In this document: positions 17,108 through 27,006 of the stretch, in pieces
How the letters are laid out: the number at the start of each line of letters is the position of its first letter
How positions within the stretch are numbered: position 1 is the stretch's first letter
Assembly: GCF_000024165.1 (NCBI RefSeq)
Contig: NC_013194.1
Coordinates: 4,774,001 to 4,838,000, forward strand
DNA from: Accumulibacter phosphatis
GTDB lineage: Bacteria > Pseudomonadota > Gammaproteobacteria > Burkholderiales > Rhodocyclaceae
Direction of reading: 5' to 3'
DNA: 64,000 nucleotides
Notes under the pieces: model-generated
Seen by the model: only the letters and a program-made list of their open reading frames with translations
Databases searched by the model: none
What the model was told of the DNA's origin: nothing
Made by a program: the position numbers and the translations under genes

Positions 17108-17135
17108 GACAAACCCCGCCCCGGCGGGGTTTGTC
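17108..17135. terminator. Terminator-like 13-bp hairpin after the ComEA-like gene
   Basis: A perfect inverted repeat GACAAACCCCGCC (17108-17120) / GGCGGGGTTTGTC (17123-17135) with a 2-nt spacer lies 31 nt past the stop. The stem is very GC-rich and is flanked by short A and T runs inside the arms, as in bidirectional terminators; there is no long T-tract beyond it. Confidence 0.7.
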
Positions 17136-17234
17136 GCTGAAACCGGCCCATGATCGCCTGTTCGACGAGCAGCGGGCGCCCCCCACGACCACGATGCTTG
17201 CTACACTTCCGCCCTGCGTCAAGAAGCCGACCCC

Positions 17235-18098
17235 ATGCTCCACCCCTCCCGACTGCTGCCCCTCCTGTTCGTCTTCCTGTGGAGCACAGGTTTCATCGGC
17301 GCCAAGCTCGGCCTGCCGTATGCGGAACCGCTGACATTCCTGCTCGCCCGCTACCTCCTGGTTCTCGCACTGATGACGATTCTGGTGCTGGCCACGCGCG
17401 CTCCCTGGCCGGCCGACCCGCGCCAGATCATGCACATCGGCGTCTCGGGCCTGCTGGTGCACGCGCTCTATCTGGGCGGGGTGTTCATGGCCATCAAGCA
17501 TGGCCTGCCGGCGGGCGTGACCGCCCTGGTGGTCGGCACGCAGCCGCTGTTGACGGCCTGCGGTGCGGGCTTCCTGCTCGGCGAACGCGTGTCGCCACGG
17601 CAATGGCTGGGACTGGTCCTCGGCTTTGTCGGCGTGGCACTGGTCGTCGCCAACAAGCTCGGCCACGTGCCGCTGGCCGCGATGCTGCTGCCGGCGCTCG
17701 TTGCGCTGCTTGGAATCACCCTGGGCACGCTCTACCAGAAGCGTTTCTGCGCGCACTTCGACCTGCGTACCGGCTCATTGATCCAGTTCCTGCCGACCGC
17801 CCTGTTGACGGCGTTGGCAGCGTGGGCAAGCGAGAGCATGCACATCGAGTGGACGCCGCAGTTCGCGTTTGCCTTGCTATGGCTGGTCTTGGTGCTTTCG
17901 TTCGGGGCGATCAGCCTGCTCAATGTCCTGATTCGCAGCGGCAGCGCCGTGAACGTCGCCAGCCTCTTCTACCTGACGCCACCCAGCACGGCCATCATCG
18001 CCTGGCTGGTCTTCGACGAAACCCTGTCCGGACTGGCGCTCGCCGGTATGGTGATGGCGGTGAGCGGGGTCTATCTGGCGCGCACGGCGGTCCGATGA
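17235..18098 (+). CDS. EamA/DMT-superfamily exporter
   Basis: A 287-residue inner-membrane protein with about ten helices. LFVFLWSTGFIGAKLGLPYA is the typical first helix of this EamA subgroup, and FYLTPPSTAIIAWLVFDETL the typical C-terminal P-x-E motif. The substrate is unknown. The stop overlaps the ruvC start (ATGA), so it is translationally coupled to the recombination genes, although no functional link is expected. Confidence 0.85.
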   Translation: MLHPSRLLPLLFVFLWSTGFIGAKLGLPYAEPLTFLLARYLLVLALMTILVLATRAPWPADPRQIMHIGVSGLLVHALYLGGVFMAIKHGLPAGVTALVVGTQPLLTACGAGFLLGERVSPRQWLGLVLGFVGVALVVANKLGHVPLAAMLLPALVALLGITLGTLYQKRFCAHFDLRTGSLIQFLPTALLTALAAWASESMHIEWTPQFAFALLWLVLVLSFGAISLLNVLIRSGSAVNVASLFYLTPPSTAIIAWLVFDETLSGLALAGMVMAVSGVYLARTAVR

Positions 18099-18649
18099 AC
18101 GGCGAAGGAAAGCCCGTGCTACGCATCCTCGGCGTGGACCCGGGCTTGCGCATTACCGGTTTTGGCCTGATCGCCAAGATGGGCAACCGGCTAGGCTATC
18201 TCGCCAGCGGCTGCATCAGAACCGACGCGAAGGCTTCGCTGCCTGCCCGCCTGGGAACGATCCACGCGGCTTTGCGCGAGTTGGTGGCCGAGCACCAACC
18301 CGACCAGGCGGCCGTCGAAATCGTCTTCGTCAACGTCAACCCGCAATCGACCCTGCTGCTCGGCCAGGCGCGCGGCGCGGCAATCACCGGATTGGTCAGC
18401 AGCGGCCTCGAGGTCGCCGAGTACACAGCCTTGCAGATCAAGCAGGCAGTGGTCGGCAATGGCCACGCCGACAAGCTGCAGGTTCAACACATGGTGCGCC
18501 GCCTGCTCTCGCTGTCGGCCGACCCAAGCCCGGACGCGGCCGATGCTCTCGCCTGTGCGATCGCCCACGCGCATGGCGGGCAGGGGCTTGGACGACTGCC
18601 GGGCACGGGTCTGCACGTCCGCAACGGCCGACTGATTGTCGGAAAATGA
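18095..18649 (+). CDS. ruvC: Holliday junction resolvase (crossover junction endodeoxyribonuclease) RuvC
   Basis: 184 residues. RuvC cuts Holliday junctions after branch migration by RuvAB. The four acidic catalytic residues are recognisable: Asp in ILGVDPGLRITG, Glu in VEIVFVNVNPQS, and the two Asp of PDAADALACAIAHAH. The ATG at 18095 overlaps the upstream gene; a GTG at 18116, seven codons later, is an alternative start nearer to the conserved fold. ruvA follows 13 bp downstream. Confidence 0.94.
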   Translation: MNGEGKPVLRILGVDPGLRITGFGLIAKMGNRLGYLASGCIRTDAKASLPARLGTIHAALRELVAEHQPDQAAVEIVFVNVNPQSTLLLGQARGAAITGLVSSGLEVAEYTALQIKQAVVGNGHADKLQVQHMVRRLLSLSADPSPDAADALACAIAHAHGGQGLGRLPGTGLHVRNGRLIVGK

Positions 18650-18662
18650 AGGAGAACACACC

Positions 18663-19238
18663 ATGATCGGCCGACTCAGCGGCATCCTCCTGGAAAAGAA
18701 CCCACCGCAGGTAGTTCTGGACGTGCACGGCATCGGCTACGAGCTCGACGTGCCGATGAGCACTTTCTACAACCTGCCGGCCAACGGTGAGCAGGTCAGC
18801 TTGCTGACCCACTTCGTCGTACGCGAAGATGGACAGTTTCTCTATGGATTCGCCAGCGAGCCCGAACGCTTCGCCTTTCGCCAGTTGCTGAAGATCTCCG
18901 GAGTCGGCGCGCGCCTGGCGCTGTCGGTGCTCTCCGGTCTCTCGGTGAGCGACCTGGCACAGGTGGTCGCCCGGCAGGAGGTCGGACGCCTGACCAAAGT
19001 ACCCGGCATCGGCACCAAGACCGCCGAACGTCTCCTGCTCGAGCTCAAGGGGAAGCTCGCCGACGCGCTGCCAGCGAGCATCGCGCCTGCCGACGGAGCC
19101 CGCAGTGACATTCTCAATGCCCTGCTGGCACTGGGTTACAATGATCGGGAAGCGGCCGCGGCGATGAAACTTCTGCCCGATGAGACGACCACCTCCGACG
19201 GCATTCGCCAGGCGCTGAAGCTGCTGTCAAGAGTCTGA
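18663..19238 (+). CDS. ruvA: Holliday junction branch-migration protein RuvA
   Basis: 191 residues, normal length. RuvA tetramers hold the Holliday junction and load RuvB. The OB-fold domain starts MIGRLSGILLEKNP and includes GIGYELDVP; two helix-hairpin-helix motifs follow (LLKISGVGARLALSVLSGL and LTKVPGIGTKTAERLLLELK), then the flexible linker and the C-terminal RuvB-binding domain (DILNALLALGYNDREAAAAM). AAGGAG stands 8 nt before the ATG. Confidence 0.96.
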   Translation: MIGRLSGILLEKNPPQVVLDVHGIGYELDVPMSTFYNLPANGEQVSLLTHFVVREDGQFLYGFASEPERFAFRQLLKISGVGARLALSVLSGLSVSDLAQVVARQEVGRLTKVPGIGTKTAERLLLELKGKLADALPASIAPADGARSDILNALLALGYNDREAAAAMKLLPDETTTSDGIRQALKLLSRV

Positions 19239-19245
19239 ATCGACA

Positions 19246-20327
19246 ATGAATCCGGGCCATAAACAACTCATCCAGATTGCCCTCGTCGCGCTGCTGCTGA
19301 TCGGCTGCATCGCCGTGCTGCTGCCGTTCACCGGCACCCTGCTTTTCGCAATTGTCATTTGCGTGACGACGCTGCCGATCCGCAACCGTCTGCTCAGGCT
19401 TTGCCGCGGACGCAGCAACCTCGCCGCGCTGCTGGTGTCGATCTTGCTGCTGCTGCTGCTCGTCGCACCGATGGCCTTGCTGTCGGGGTCGCTCGCCGAC
19501 GGTGTCGAGATTGCCATTCGTTACCTCAAGCCCCTGATGGAGCATGGTCTGCCCGCCACCCCGCCAGCGTGGCTGATCAGCATGCCGATCGTCGGCACCG
19601 ATATCGCGAGTTACTGGCACGAACTGATCGAAAGCCGCGAGGAGATGAACAACCTCCTGCGCCAGTTCCTCGATCCGACGCGCAAGCTGGCGCTGGCTGC
19701 CGTGGCACTCTTCGCCCAGGGCTTGCTGCAACTCGTGCTGGTCATCTTCTTCGTTTTCTTCATCTTCCGTGACGCGCACATCTATGTGGAAGCATTGCAT
19801 ACGGGCAGTCGCATGCTCGCCGGCGATCTCGGCGAGCGCATGCTGGCGCTGGTCGAGGGAACGGTCACCGGCGTCATGGCAGGAATCGTCGGCACCGCGG
19901 CGGCGCAAGCCGTAGTGGGAATGGTCGGCTTCATCATCGCCGGCGTGCCGGGCATCGTCATCCTGACCGTGGCGACTTTCTTCTTCTCGATGGTCCCGGT
20001 TGTCGGTGCCACGCTGATCTGGCTGGGTGCAGCCGTCTGGCTCTACAACGAAGGCCAAGCCGGCTGGGCCGTTTTCATGGTGCTCTGGGGAATGTTCGGC
20101 ATCAGCAGCGTAGACAACTTCCTCAAGCCGGTGCTGATTTCACGCACTGCCAGCCTGCCGCTGCTGCTGATCGTCGTCGGTGTCTTTGGCGGCGTTCTCG
20201 TTTTCGGATTCATCGGCCTGTTCCTCGGTCCGACCCTGCTTGCCCTCGGTCAGGTGCTGATCCGTGAATGGCTGGCGCATGCTGGTCCCGACGTCGAGCG
20301 GCCGGCGAGTCGGGAGGGCATTGCCCA

Positions 20328-20331
<4 letters not shown>
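19246..20331 (+). CDS. AI-2E/PerM family transporter located between ruvA and ruvB
   Basis: A 361-residue inner-membrane protein of the AI-2E transporter (PerM/YdiK) family with about seven to eight helices: N-terminal pairs at residues 8-40 and 62-85, then a long C-terminal membrane block (QGLLQLVLVIFFVFFIFRDA, GFIIAGVPGIVILTVATFFF, FGGVLVFGFIGLFLGPTLL). Family members have been tied to AI-2 export or to ion exchange, so the substrate is open. It starts 7 bp after ruvA and overlaps ruvB by ATGA, so it is co-expressed with the branch-migration genes. Confidence 0.85.
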
Positions 20332-21392
<1,061 letters not shown>

Positions 21393-21468
21393 GCGGGAGC
21401 GACGAAAGCTTGTCGTCACAAACACTCACATTCGCCAGCAGCATGCGGCACTAGAATCCTATTCGGCC

Positions 21469-21912
21469 ATGAAACACGAGCAGAAGCCCAACGCCTTCAC
21501 CATTCCGGTTCGCATCTACTACGAGGACACCGACGCCGGCGGGGTCGTCTACTATGCCAACTATCTGAAATTCTTCGAGCGTTGCCGTACCGAATGGCTA
21601 CGCGAGATCGGCCATCAGCAGGCGGATTTGCTGCGCGACCCGGGGATCGCGTTCGTCGTCCGCCGGGTCAGCGTCGAGTACCTGAAACCGGCACGCCTGG
21701 ACGATCAACTGGTCGTCGGCCTCGAAGTGGAGAGAATCAGCCGCGCGCAGATTTTCTTTCGCCAGCACATCCGGCGCGCCGATGAGGCCAACGCAGGCGG
21801 CTGGGAAGAACTGGTCAGCGCCGCCATCCACATCGTTTGTGTAAACTCGGCGCTGATGAAAGCGACTTCGATCCCCACTCTCCTGCGGTCCAAACTGGAA
21901 GCCCTGCAATGA
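21469..21912 (+). CDS. ybgC: Tol-Pal system acyl-CoA thioesterase
   Basis: A 147-residue hotdog-fold thioesterase. The signature YYEDTDAGGVVYYANYLKFFER near residues 15-36 contains the active-site Asp and the YANYL helix. YbgC hydrolyses acyl-CoA or acyl-ACP thioesters and is a regular first member of tol-pal operons, although not essential for Tol function. Its stop overlaps the tolQ start (ATGA). The ATG at 21469 fits the family N-terminus. Confidence 0.92.
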   Translation: MKHEQKPNAFTIPVRIYYEDTDAGGVVYYANYLKFFERCRTEWLREIGHQQADLLRDPGIAFVVRRVSVEYLKPARLDDQLVVGLEVERISRAQIFFRQHIRRADEANAGGWEELVSAAIHIVCVNSALMKATSIPTLLRSKLEALQ

Positions 21913-22586
21913 ATGTTTCGCAAGACCTCTCGATTCTGCACCTCATCCTCAATGCCAGTGCCGTCGTGCAGGCCGTCATGCTGCTGCTCGCCGGCGTCTC
22001 CTTCATGTCCTGGTACTACATCTTCCGCAAGTGGTTCACCGTGAAAGCAGCGCGCGCGCAGACCGAGCAGTTCGAACGCGACTTCTGGAGTGGTGGGGAT
22101 CTGAATAGCCTCTACCAGAGCGCGATCAACGATCGCCACAGTACCGGCAACATGGAGCGCATCTTCGAAGCCGGCTTTCGCGAATTCACGAAACTGCGCA
22201 GCCAGAAGAACCTCGACCCGAAGGACGTGATCGACGGCTCGCGGCGCGCCATGCGTGCGACCTACCAGCGCGAGATGGACAGCATCGACTCACACCTCGC
22301 CTTTCTCGCTTCGGTCGGCTCGGTGAGCCCATACGTCGGCCTGTTCGGGACCGTCTGGGGAATCATGCACTCCTTCCGCGGCCTCTCCAACGTCGGCCAA
22401 GCGACGCTCGCCGCCGTCGCTCCCGGCATTGCCGAAGCCCTGGTGGCGACGGCCATCGGCCTGTTTGCGGCGATTCCGGCGGTGGTCGCCTACAACCGTT
22501 TCGCGCACGAGATCGATCGGCTCTCGTCGCGCTTCGAGTCCTTCATGGAGGAGTTCTCGAACATCCTGCAACGGCAGATGAGGTAA
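21909..22586 (+). CDS. tolQ: Tol-Pal system protein TolQ
   Basis: 225 residues, an inner-membrane protein with three helices (about residues 17-37, 130-155 and 170-192). The conserved segment GSVSPYVGLFGTVWGIMHSF and the third helix EALVATAIGLFAAIPAVVAY form the proton channel with TolR. TolQR use the proton motive force to energise TolA for outer-membrane constriction and lipid homeostasis at division. Confidence 0.96.
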   Translation: MNVSQDLSILHLILNASAVVQAVMLLLAGVSFMSWYYIFRKWFTVKAARAQTEQFERDFWSGGDLNSLYQSAINDRHSTGNMERIFEAGFREFTKLRSQKNLDPKDVIDGSRRAMRATYQREMDSIDSHLAFLASVGSVSPYVGLFGTVWGIMHSFRGLSNVGQATLAAVAPGIAEALVATAIGLFAAIPAVVAYNRFAHEIDRLSSRFESFMEEFSNILQRQMR

Positions 22587-22590
22587 GGCC

Positions 22591-22995
22591 ATGCGTCCGC
22601 GTCGTCTGAAGAACGAAATCAACGTCGTCCCTTACATCGACGTCATGCTGGTGCTGCTGGTCATTTTCATGGTGACGGCACCGATGATGACCACCGCCAC
22701 CATCGATGTGCCTTCGGTCGGCAAGGCGGCACAGCCGCCCGCCGAAGCGCTGCAGGTGCTGGTGCGTGCCGACCAGACGTTGGCGTTGCTTGCCCCCGGC
22801 AAGCCGGAGCGCGCGCTGACGCGCGAGGAGCTGTCGCAGGCGATTCGTGCCGCGCAGCAGAAGAACCCCGAACAAGCAGTGGTCATTGCCGGCGACAAGA
22901 AGGTCAGGTATGAAGCCGTCCTCAAGGTGATGGACGACTTGCAGCAGCAACAGGTCAAACGCATCGGCCTCCTCGTTCAGCCGACGGGCAAGTGA
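22591..22995 (+). CDS. tolR: Tol-Pal system protein TolR
   Basis: 134 residues. The single helix YIDVMLVLLVIFMVTAPMM (about residues 12-30) contains the essential proton-relay Asp of ExbD/TolR proteins; the periplasmic domain (DVPSVGKAAQPPAEAL onward) ends in the amphipathic segment VMDDLQQQQVKRIGLLVQPT. It starts 4 bp after tolQ. Confidence 0.95.
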   Translation: MRPRRLKNEINVVPYIDVMLVLLVIFMVTAPMMTTATIDVPSVGKAAQPPAEALQVLVRADQTLALLAPGKPERALTREELSQAIRAAQQKNPEQAVVIAGDKKVRYEAVLKVMDDLQQQQVKRIGLLVQPTGK

Positions 22996-23006
22996 GTCCC
23001 TGATCT

Positions 23007-24065
23007 GTGGAAGCTGTCGAGCCCATCATCCGGCCACCGCAGGACGACCCGGCGAAATGGCGATCGCTGGCGCTCTCGGCGACCGTCCATGTGCTGTTGA
23101 TCGGTGCGCTCTTTCTCGGCGTGCAGTGGAAGAGCAAGCCGCCAAGCTCGGTCGAGGTCGAGGTCTGGCGTGCCGCTCCGGCGCCGATGGTCACCAGCCA
23201 ACCCGAGCCGCAACCGGAAGCGAAACCCGCGCCCAAGCCGGAGCCAAGACCCGAGCCGAAGCCGGAACCCAAACCTGAACCGAAGCCGACTCCGAAGCCG
23301 GAACCTGTTCCGGAGCCAAAGCCCGAACCGAAGCCGGAACCCAAACCCATCGCCAAGGCGCTGCCAAAACCTGAGCCACGCGTGGAGCCCAAACCACCGA
23401 TCAAGCCGGACATTCCGCTGAAGGAAGACAGAAAACCAAAGGAGCCGCCGAAAAAGGAAGAGCCAAAGCCCAAAGAGCTACCGAAGAAGGAAGAGCCCAA
23501 AGCGAAGGAGCTGCCCAAGAAAGAGGAGCCCAAGGCCAAGGAACCACCACGCAAGGAGGAGCCGAAGCCGAAGGAGCCACCGCGGAAGGAAGAGCCCAGG
23601 AAACCGGAACCCGAGCGCCGACCAGATGCTCGCGATGAGGCGGCACGCGAGCTAAAGGAAGTGCAAAAGCTGAAGGCCGACCAGAAGGCAGCCGAGGACC
23701 AGCGTGCCCGCGCCGAAGCCGAGGCGCGACAGCGCAAGCAACTCCAGGCCGAACAAGCGGCGACAGAAAGGGCACGCGCGCAGTCGCTCGACGACGAAGC
23801 GTACAAGCAGAGCATTCGCCTCAAGATTCGCGGCAACGTCTCGCTGCCACCCGGAATTCAGGGTAATCCGAAATCCGAGTTCGAGGTGACTCAGCTGCCA
23901 ACGGGTGACGTACTTGATGTAAGGCTTCTCCGATCCAGTGGCAACCCCGCGCTCGACGCTGCCGTCGAGCGGGCTATCCGCAAGTCTTCGCCCTTGCCGA
24001 AGCCTGCCCAGCCTGAACTGTTCAAGCGTGTTCTGCGGCTATCCTACAAGCCGCAAGACGATTAG
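23007..24065 (+). CDS. tolA: Tol-Pal system cell-envelope integrity protein TolA
   Basis: 352 residues spanning the periplasm. An N-terminal anchor (SLALSATVHVLLIGALFLGV, residues ~20-39) carries the SHLSH-like contact with TolQR. It is followed by a long low-complexity region: about 100 residues of EPKPEPKP type, a KEEPKxKE block (about 140-205), then a predicted helix rich in Arg/Gln/Ala. The C-terminal domain (SIRLKIRGNVSLPPGIQGNP to LFKRVLRLSYKP) binds TolB/Pal. The start is GTG at 23007, 11 bp after tolR. Confidence 0.93.
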   Translation: MEAVEPIIRPPQDDPAKWRSLALSATVHVLLIGALFLGVQWKSKPPSSVEVEVWRAAPAPMVTSQPEPQPEAKPAPKPEPRPEPKPEPKPEPKPTPKPEPVPEPKPEPKPEPKPIAKALPKPEPRVEPKPPIKPDIPLKEDRKPKEPPKKEEPKPKELPKKEEPKAKELPKKEEPKAKEPPRKEEPKPKEPPRKEEPRKPEPERRPDARDEAARELKEVQKLKADQKAAEDQRARAEAEARQRKQLQAEQAATERARAQSLDDEAYKQSIRLKIRGNVSLPPGIQGNPKSEFEVTQLPTGDVLDVRLLRSSGNPALDAAVERAIRKSSPLPKPAQPELFKRVLRLSYKPQDD

Positions 24066-24101
24066 CGAAACGCGCCGGCGCTCTGCAAACGGACCATCGA
24101 C

Positions 24102-25013
24102 TTGAGCCCACAGCAACTCGACATCTTCCTCGATTCACGAGAGACCACACTCGCCAATGACGTGATCACCACCTTGTGTGCGCACGACTGCGACAGCACC
24201 GCGCAGAGCATCTCCCGCCTGCGTGCCGAAGCGCCGGCGCAAAGGGATCTGGCGGCATTCGAAAGTCTTCACGCTTTCCTCACGCTCTTCCTGCAGAGCT
24301 TGCGGGAAGCAGGTTCTTCGGGGCTGCCGCCGGAGGTCATCGCCACCCTGCGAGAACTCCTCGAAACCCGGGTCACACTTCTTGCCACGGTACTGGGCCA
24401 CGCGGCAGGAGGCTTTCTCAGGCGCTTCTGGCTACTGCTGGCACGCGCGGCAGATCATCCGTTCGACCCCGACCGACCCGAACTGCACGCCGCCGCCCTG
24501 TTCCTGCGCGCGCAGGCATACGATGAGCTGGACGCCGCCGCGAACAGCATCGTCGGTCACTCGACGCAGCGCGCCGTCCTGCGCTGGCGCGCCATCGGCC
24601 GCTATCGCCTGGTCGGCCTGAAGGGCGCGCGACTGCCGATTTTCCTGCTCGCCTGGCACGCTGCCGACGCCTTCCCGGACTTGCTCAAGACCCTCGGTGA
24701 CTCGCTGCTCGACCAGGATTGGCAAGCATTTGAGGCGGACGTCGAGGAACTCGACGCAAGCTGGTTTCCAGCCTGGTATCTCGTCGCTCACCCAGAGTCG
24801 GCCAGCGATGTCGCCGCGCAACTCGCCCAAGACAATGCCGCCGCTCGTGTTGAAATCCCGGCGCGGCAGGCCTGCCTGCTGCTGCCACGCATTCTCGACC
24901 TCGAGAAGCACGGTCACAGCCGCGTTCTGGTCGACCTGCGCGCCCGCCTGCGCAACACCGATGCCCGGTTTTTTGCCGCCTACATGCGCTCGCGCAGCGT
25001 CCGCCATCGCTGA
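24102..25013 (+). CDS. Hypothetical protein inside the tol-pal cluster
   Basis: A 303-residue, probably cytoplasmic protein rich in Leu, Ala and helix, with no signal peptide or membrane segment. The N-terminus PQQLDIFLDSRETTLANDVI and the segment WRAIGRYRLVGLKGARLPIF are probably conserved in relatives, but I recognise no domain. The only plausible start is a TTG at 24102, 36 bp after tolA. Being inserted between tolA and tolB it is likely expressed with them, but the promoter-like TATAAT just before tolB suggests tolB can be transcribed separately. Confidence 0.6.
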   Translation: MSPQQLDIFLDSRETTLANDVITTLCAHDCDSTAQSISRLRAEAPAQRDLAAFESLHAFLTLFLQSLREAGSSGLPPEVIATLRELLETRVTLLATVLGHAAGGFLRRFWLLLARAADHPFDPDRPELHAAALFLRAQAYDELDAAANSIVGHSTQRAVLRWRAIGRYRLVGLKGARLPIFLLAWHAADAFPDLLKTLGDSLLDQDWQAFEADVEELDASWFPAWYLVAHPESASDVAAQLAQDNAAARVEIPARQACLLLPRILDLEKHGHSRVLVDLRARLRNTDARFFAAYMRSRSVRHR

Positions 25014-25107
25014 CGCAACCGCCGGCAACGGGTGAAATGCCTGCCGTCTGCCACAAGCGACGCAACAAGATCACGCTTCGTTACAAATTGCGGACATTCA
25101 GAGGCGA

Positions 25108-25113
25108 TATAAT
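25108..25113 (+). promoter_or_regulatory. Probable -10 element upstream of tolB
   Basis: A perfect TATAAT lies 26 nt before the tolB start. No good -35 hexamer stands at 17 bp; TTGCGG (25088-25093) is only 14 bp away. It may give tolB-pal-cpoB its own promoter. Confidence 0.45.
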
Positions 25114-25138
25114 CGCGCATTCTGTCCTGGACTCCCCC

Positions 25139-26431
25139 ATGTTTCCCATCGTTCCCACAATTCGTCGGATCGTCCTGCTGGCGGTCGCTGCGCTGGCTCT
25201 GTTGCAGGGATCCGCGCAGGCCCAACTGACGATCGAGATAACCGGCGCCGGTGCCAACCGCATTCCGGTTGCCATTGCCGAGTTTGGCGGTGAGGCCAGC
25301 GCTGCGCGTATCGTCACCTCGGTCGTGCGTGCCGACCTCGAACGCAGCGGCCTTTTCAAGATGATCGACACGAGCGGTGCCGCGATGACCGAGGCATCGA
25401 CGCCAGCTTATGACGAGTGGAAGAGCCGGGGCGCCGATGCCCTGGCTGCCGGCAGCATCGGCGAGGGTGCCGACGGTCGCAAGGAGGCGCGCTTCCGACT
25501 CTACGACGTCAACAAGGCGGGCGTTCTCGGCGGTTCGGCGTTCGTGACCTCGAAGCCGATGTTGCGCGCCACCGGCCATCGTATCGCCGACATCATCTAC
25601 GAGAAGCTGACCGGCGAGCCCGGCATCTTCTCGACACGTGTGGCCTATGTGGTCAGGGCAAGCGCCTCGCGCTACGAACTGCACATCGCCGACGCCGATG
25701 GACAGAACGCGCAGGTTGCACTGATCTCGAAGGAACCGATCATCTCGCCCTCGTGGTCGCCCGACGGCGGCCGTCTGGCCTACGTCTCCTTCGAGAACAA
25801 GAAGCCAATTGTCTACGTTCACTCGCTTGCCTCGGGCAAGCGCATTGTCGCCGCCAACTTCAAGGGTTCGAACTCGGCGCCGGCCTGGTCGCCGGACGGC
25901 CGCAAACTGGCTGTGGTGCTGAGCAAGGACGGCGGCTCGCAGATCTTCACCGTCAATGCCGACGGCTCGGGTGTGCAGCGACTGACGACAGCCAGCGCGA
26001 TCAACACCGAGCCGAACTTCTCGCCGGATGGACAGTACGTCTATTTCACATCCGATCGTGGCGGCAGCCCGCAGATCTATCGCGTCGGCGTCGGCGGTGG
26101 CGACGCACAGCGGGTGAGCTTCGAAGGCAGTTACAATGTGACTCCGCGGCTGTCGCCGGACGGCAAGTCGATGGCCTTCATCAGCCGGCGTGACGGCAGC
26201 TTTCGCCTGAGCGTGATGGATCTTGCCAGCAAGCAGGTGCAGGTGCTGACCGACTCGCACAAGGATGAGTCACCCAGCTTTTCGCCGAATGGTCGCATGA
26301 TCCTGATTGCCACCGAGCAAGGCGGCCGCGGCGTACTCTCTGCGGTATCGATCGACGGCCGTATCAAACAACGCCTGTCCATTTCGGCAGGTGACGTTCG
26401 CGAACCGGCGTGGAGCCCCTTCAACAAGTAA
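25139..26431 (+). CDS. tolB: Tol-Pal system periplasmic beta-propeller protein TolB
   Basis: 430 residues. The signal peptide (to about residue 29, GSAQAQ) is followed by the N-terminal alpha/beta domain (GAGANRIPVAIAEFGGE) and a six-bladed propeller of WD40-like units: SWSPDGGRLAYVSFE, AWSPDGRKLAVVLSKD, NFSPDGQYVYFTSDRGG, RLSPDGKSMAFISRRDG, SFSPNGRMILIATEQGG. TolB binds Pal and TolA. The ATG at 25139 is chosen because the signal peptide begins there. Confidence 0.96.
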   Translation: MFPIVPTIRRIVLLAVAALALLQGSAQAQLTIEITGAGANRIPVAIAEFGGEASAARIVTSVVRADLERSGLFKMIDTSGAAMTEASTPAYDEWKSRGADALAAGSIGEGADGRKEARFRLYDVNKAGVLGGSAFVTSKPMLRATGHRIADIIYEKLTGEPGIFSTRVAYVVRASASRYELHIADADGQNAQVALISKEPIISPSWSPDGGRLAYVSFENKKPIVYVHSLASGKRIVAANFKGSNSAPAWSPDGRKLAVVLSKDGGSQIFTVNADGSGVQRLTTASAINTEPNFSPDGQYVYFTSDRGGSPQIYRVGVGGGDAQRVSFEGSYNVTPRLSPDGKSMAFISRRDGSFRLSVMDLASKQVQVLTDSHKDESPSFSPNGRMILIATEQGGRGVLSAVSIDGRIKQRLSISAGDVREPAWSPFNK

Positions 26432-26474
26432 CAGCGATTCACTTTGATTCGGAATATTCCGCAGGAGAAACACC

Positions 26475-27005
26475 ATGAAACGACTCCTCATCCCAGCGGC
26501 TCTCGCGCTTCTGCTTGCTGCCTGCAGTTCTACACCCGACAGCAGCGACAAGGCAGGCGGCGCTCCCGTCGAGACGCGCGGCGGGTCGGGAGGCGTGACC
26601 ACGGTCACCACCGGCGGTGTCGAAAGCCGCGGGCTGCCGGCAGTGCTGACCGACCCGACGAGCATTCTCTCGAAGCGCAGCGTCTACTTCGACTTCGACA
26701 GCTACGAAGTCAAGAGCGAATACAAGGATCTGGTAACCGCCCATGCCAAGTTCCTCACTGACAATCGTCAGTTCAAGATGCTGATTCAGGGCAATACCGA
26801 CGAACGCGGCAGTCGCGAATACAATCTAGCGCTGGGCCAGAAGCGCGCCGACGCGGTGCGCAAGATGCTGACCCTGCTCGGTGCCCGCGAGGATCAGCTG
26901 GAGTCGGTCAGCCTTGGCGAAGAGAAGCCAAAGAATGAAGGGCACGACGAGAGTGCCTGGGCACAGAACCGGCGCGGCGACATGCTCTACAGCGGCGAGT
27001 TCTAG
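26475..27005 (+). CDS. pal: Peptidoglycan-associated lipoprotein Pal
   Basis: 176 residues. Lipoprotein signal with lipobox LLAAC (Cys17), a Gly/Thr-rich linker, and the OmpA-like peptidoglycan-binding domain (SVYFDFDSYEVK, then IQGNTDERGSREYNLALGQK with the diaminopimelate-binding Asp and Arg). Anchored in the outer membrane, it binds peptidoglycan and TolB/TolA. AGGAG precedes the ATG. Confidence 0.96.
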   Translation: MKRLLIPAALALLLAACSSTPDSSDKAGGAPVETRGGSGGVTTVTTGGVESRGLPAVLTDPTSILSKRSVYFDFDSYEVKSEYKDLVTAHAKFLTDNRQFKMLIQGNTDERGSREYNLALGQKRADAVRKMLTLLGAREDQLESVSLGEEKPKNEGHDESAWAQNRRGDMLYSGEF

Positions 27006-27006
27006 G

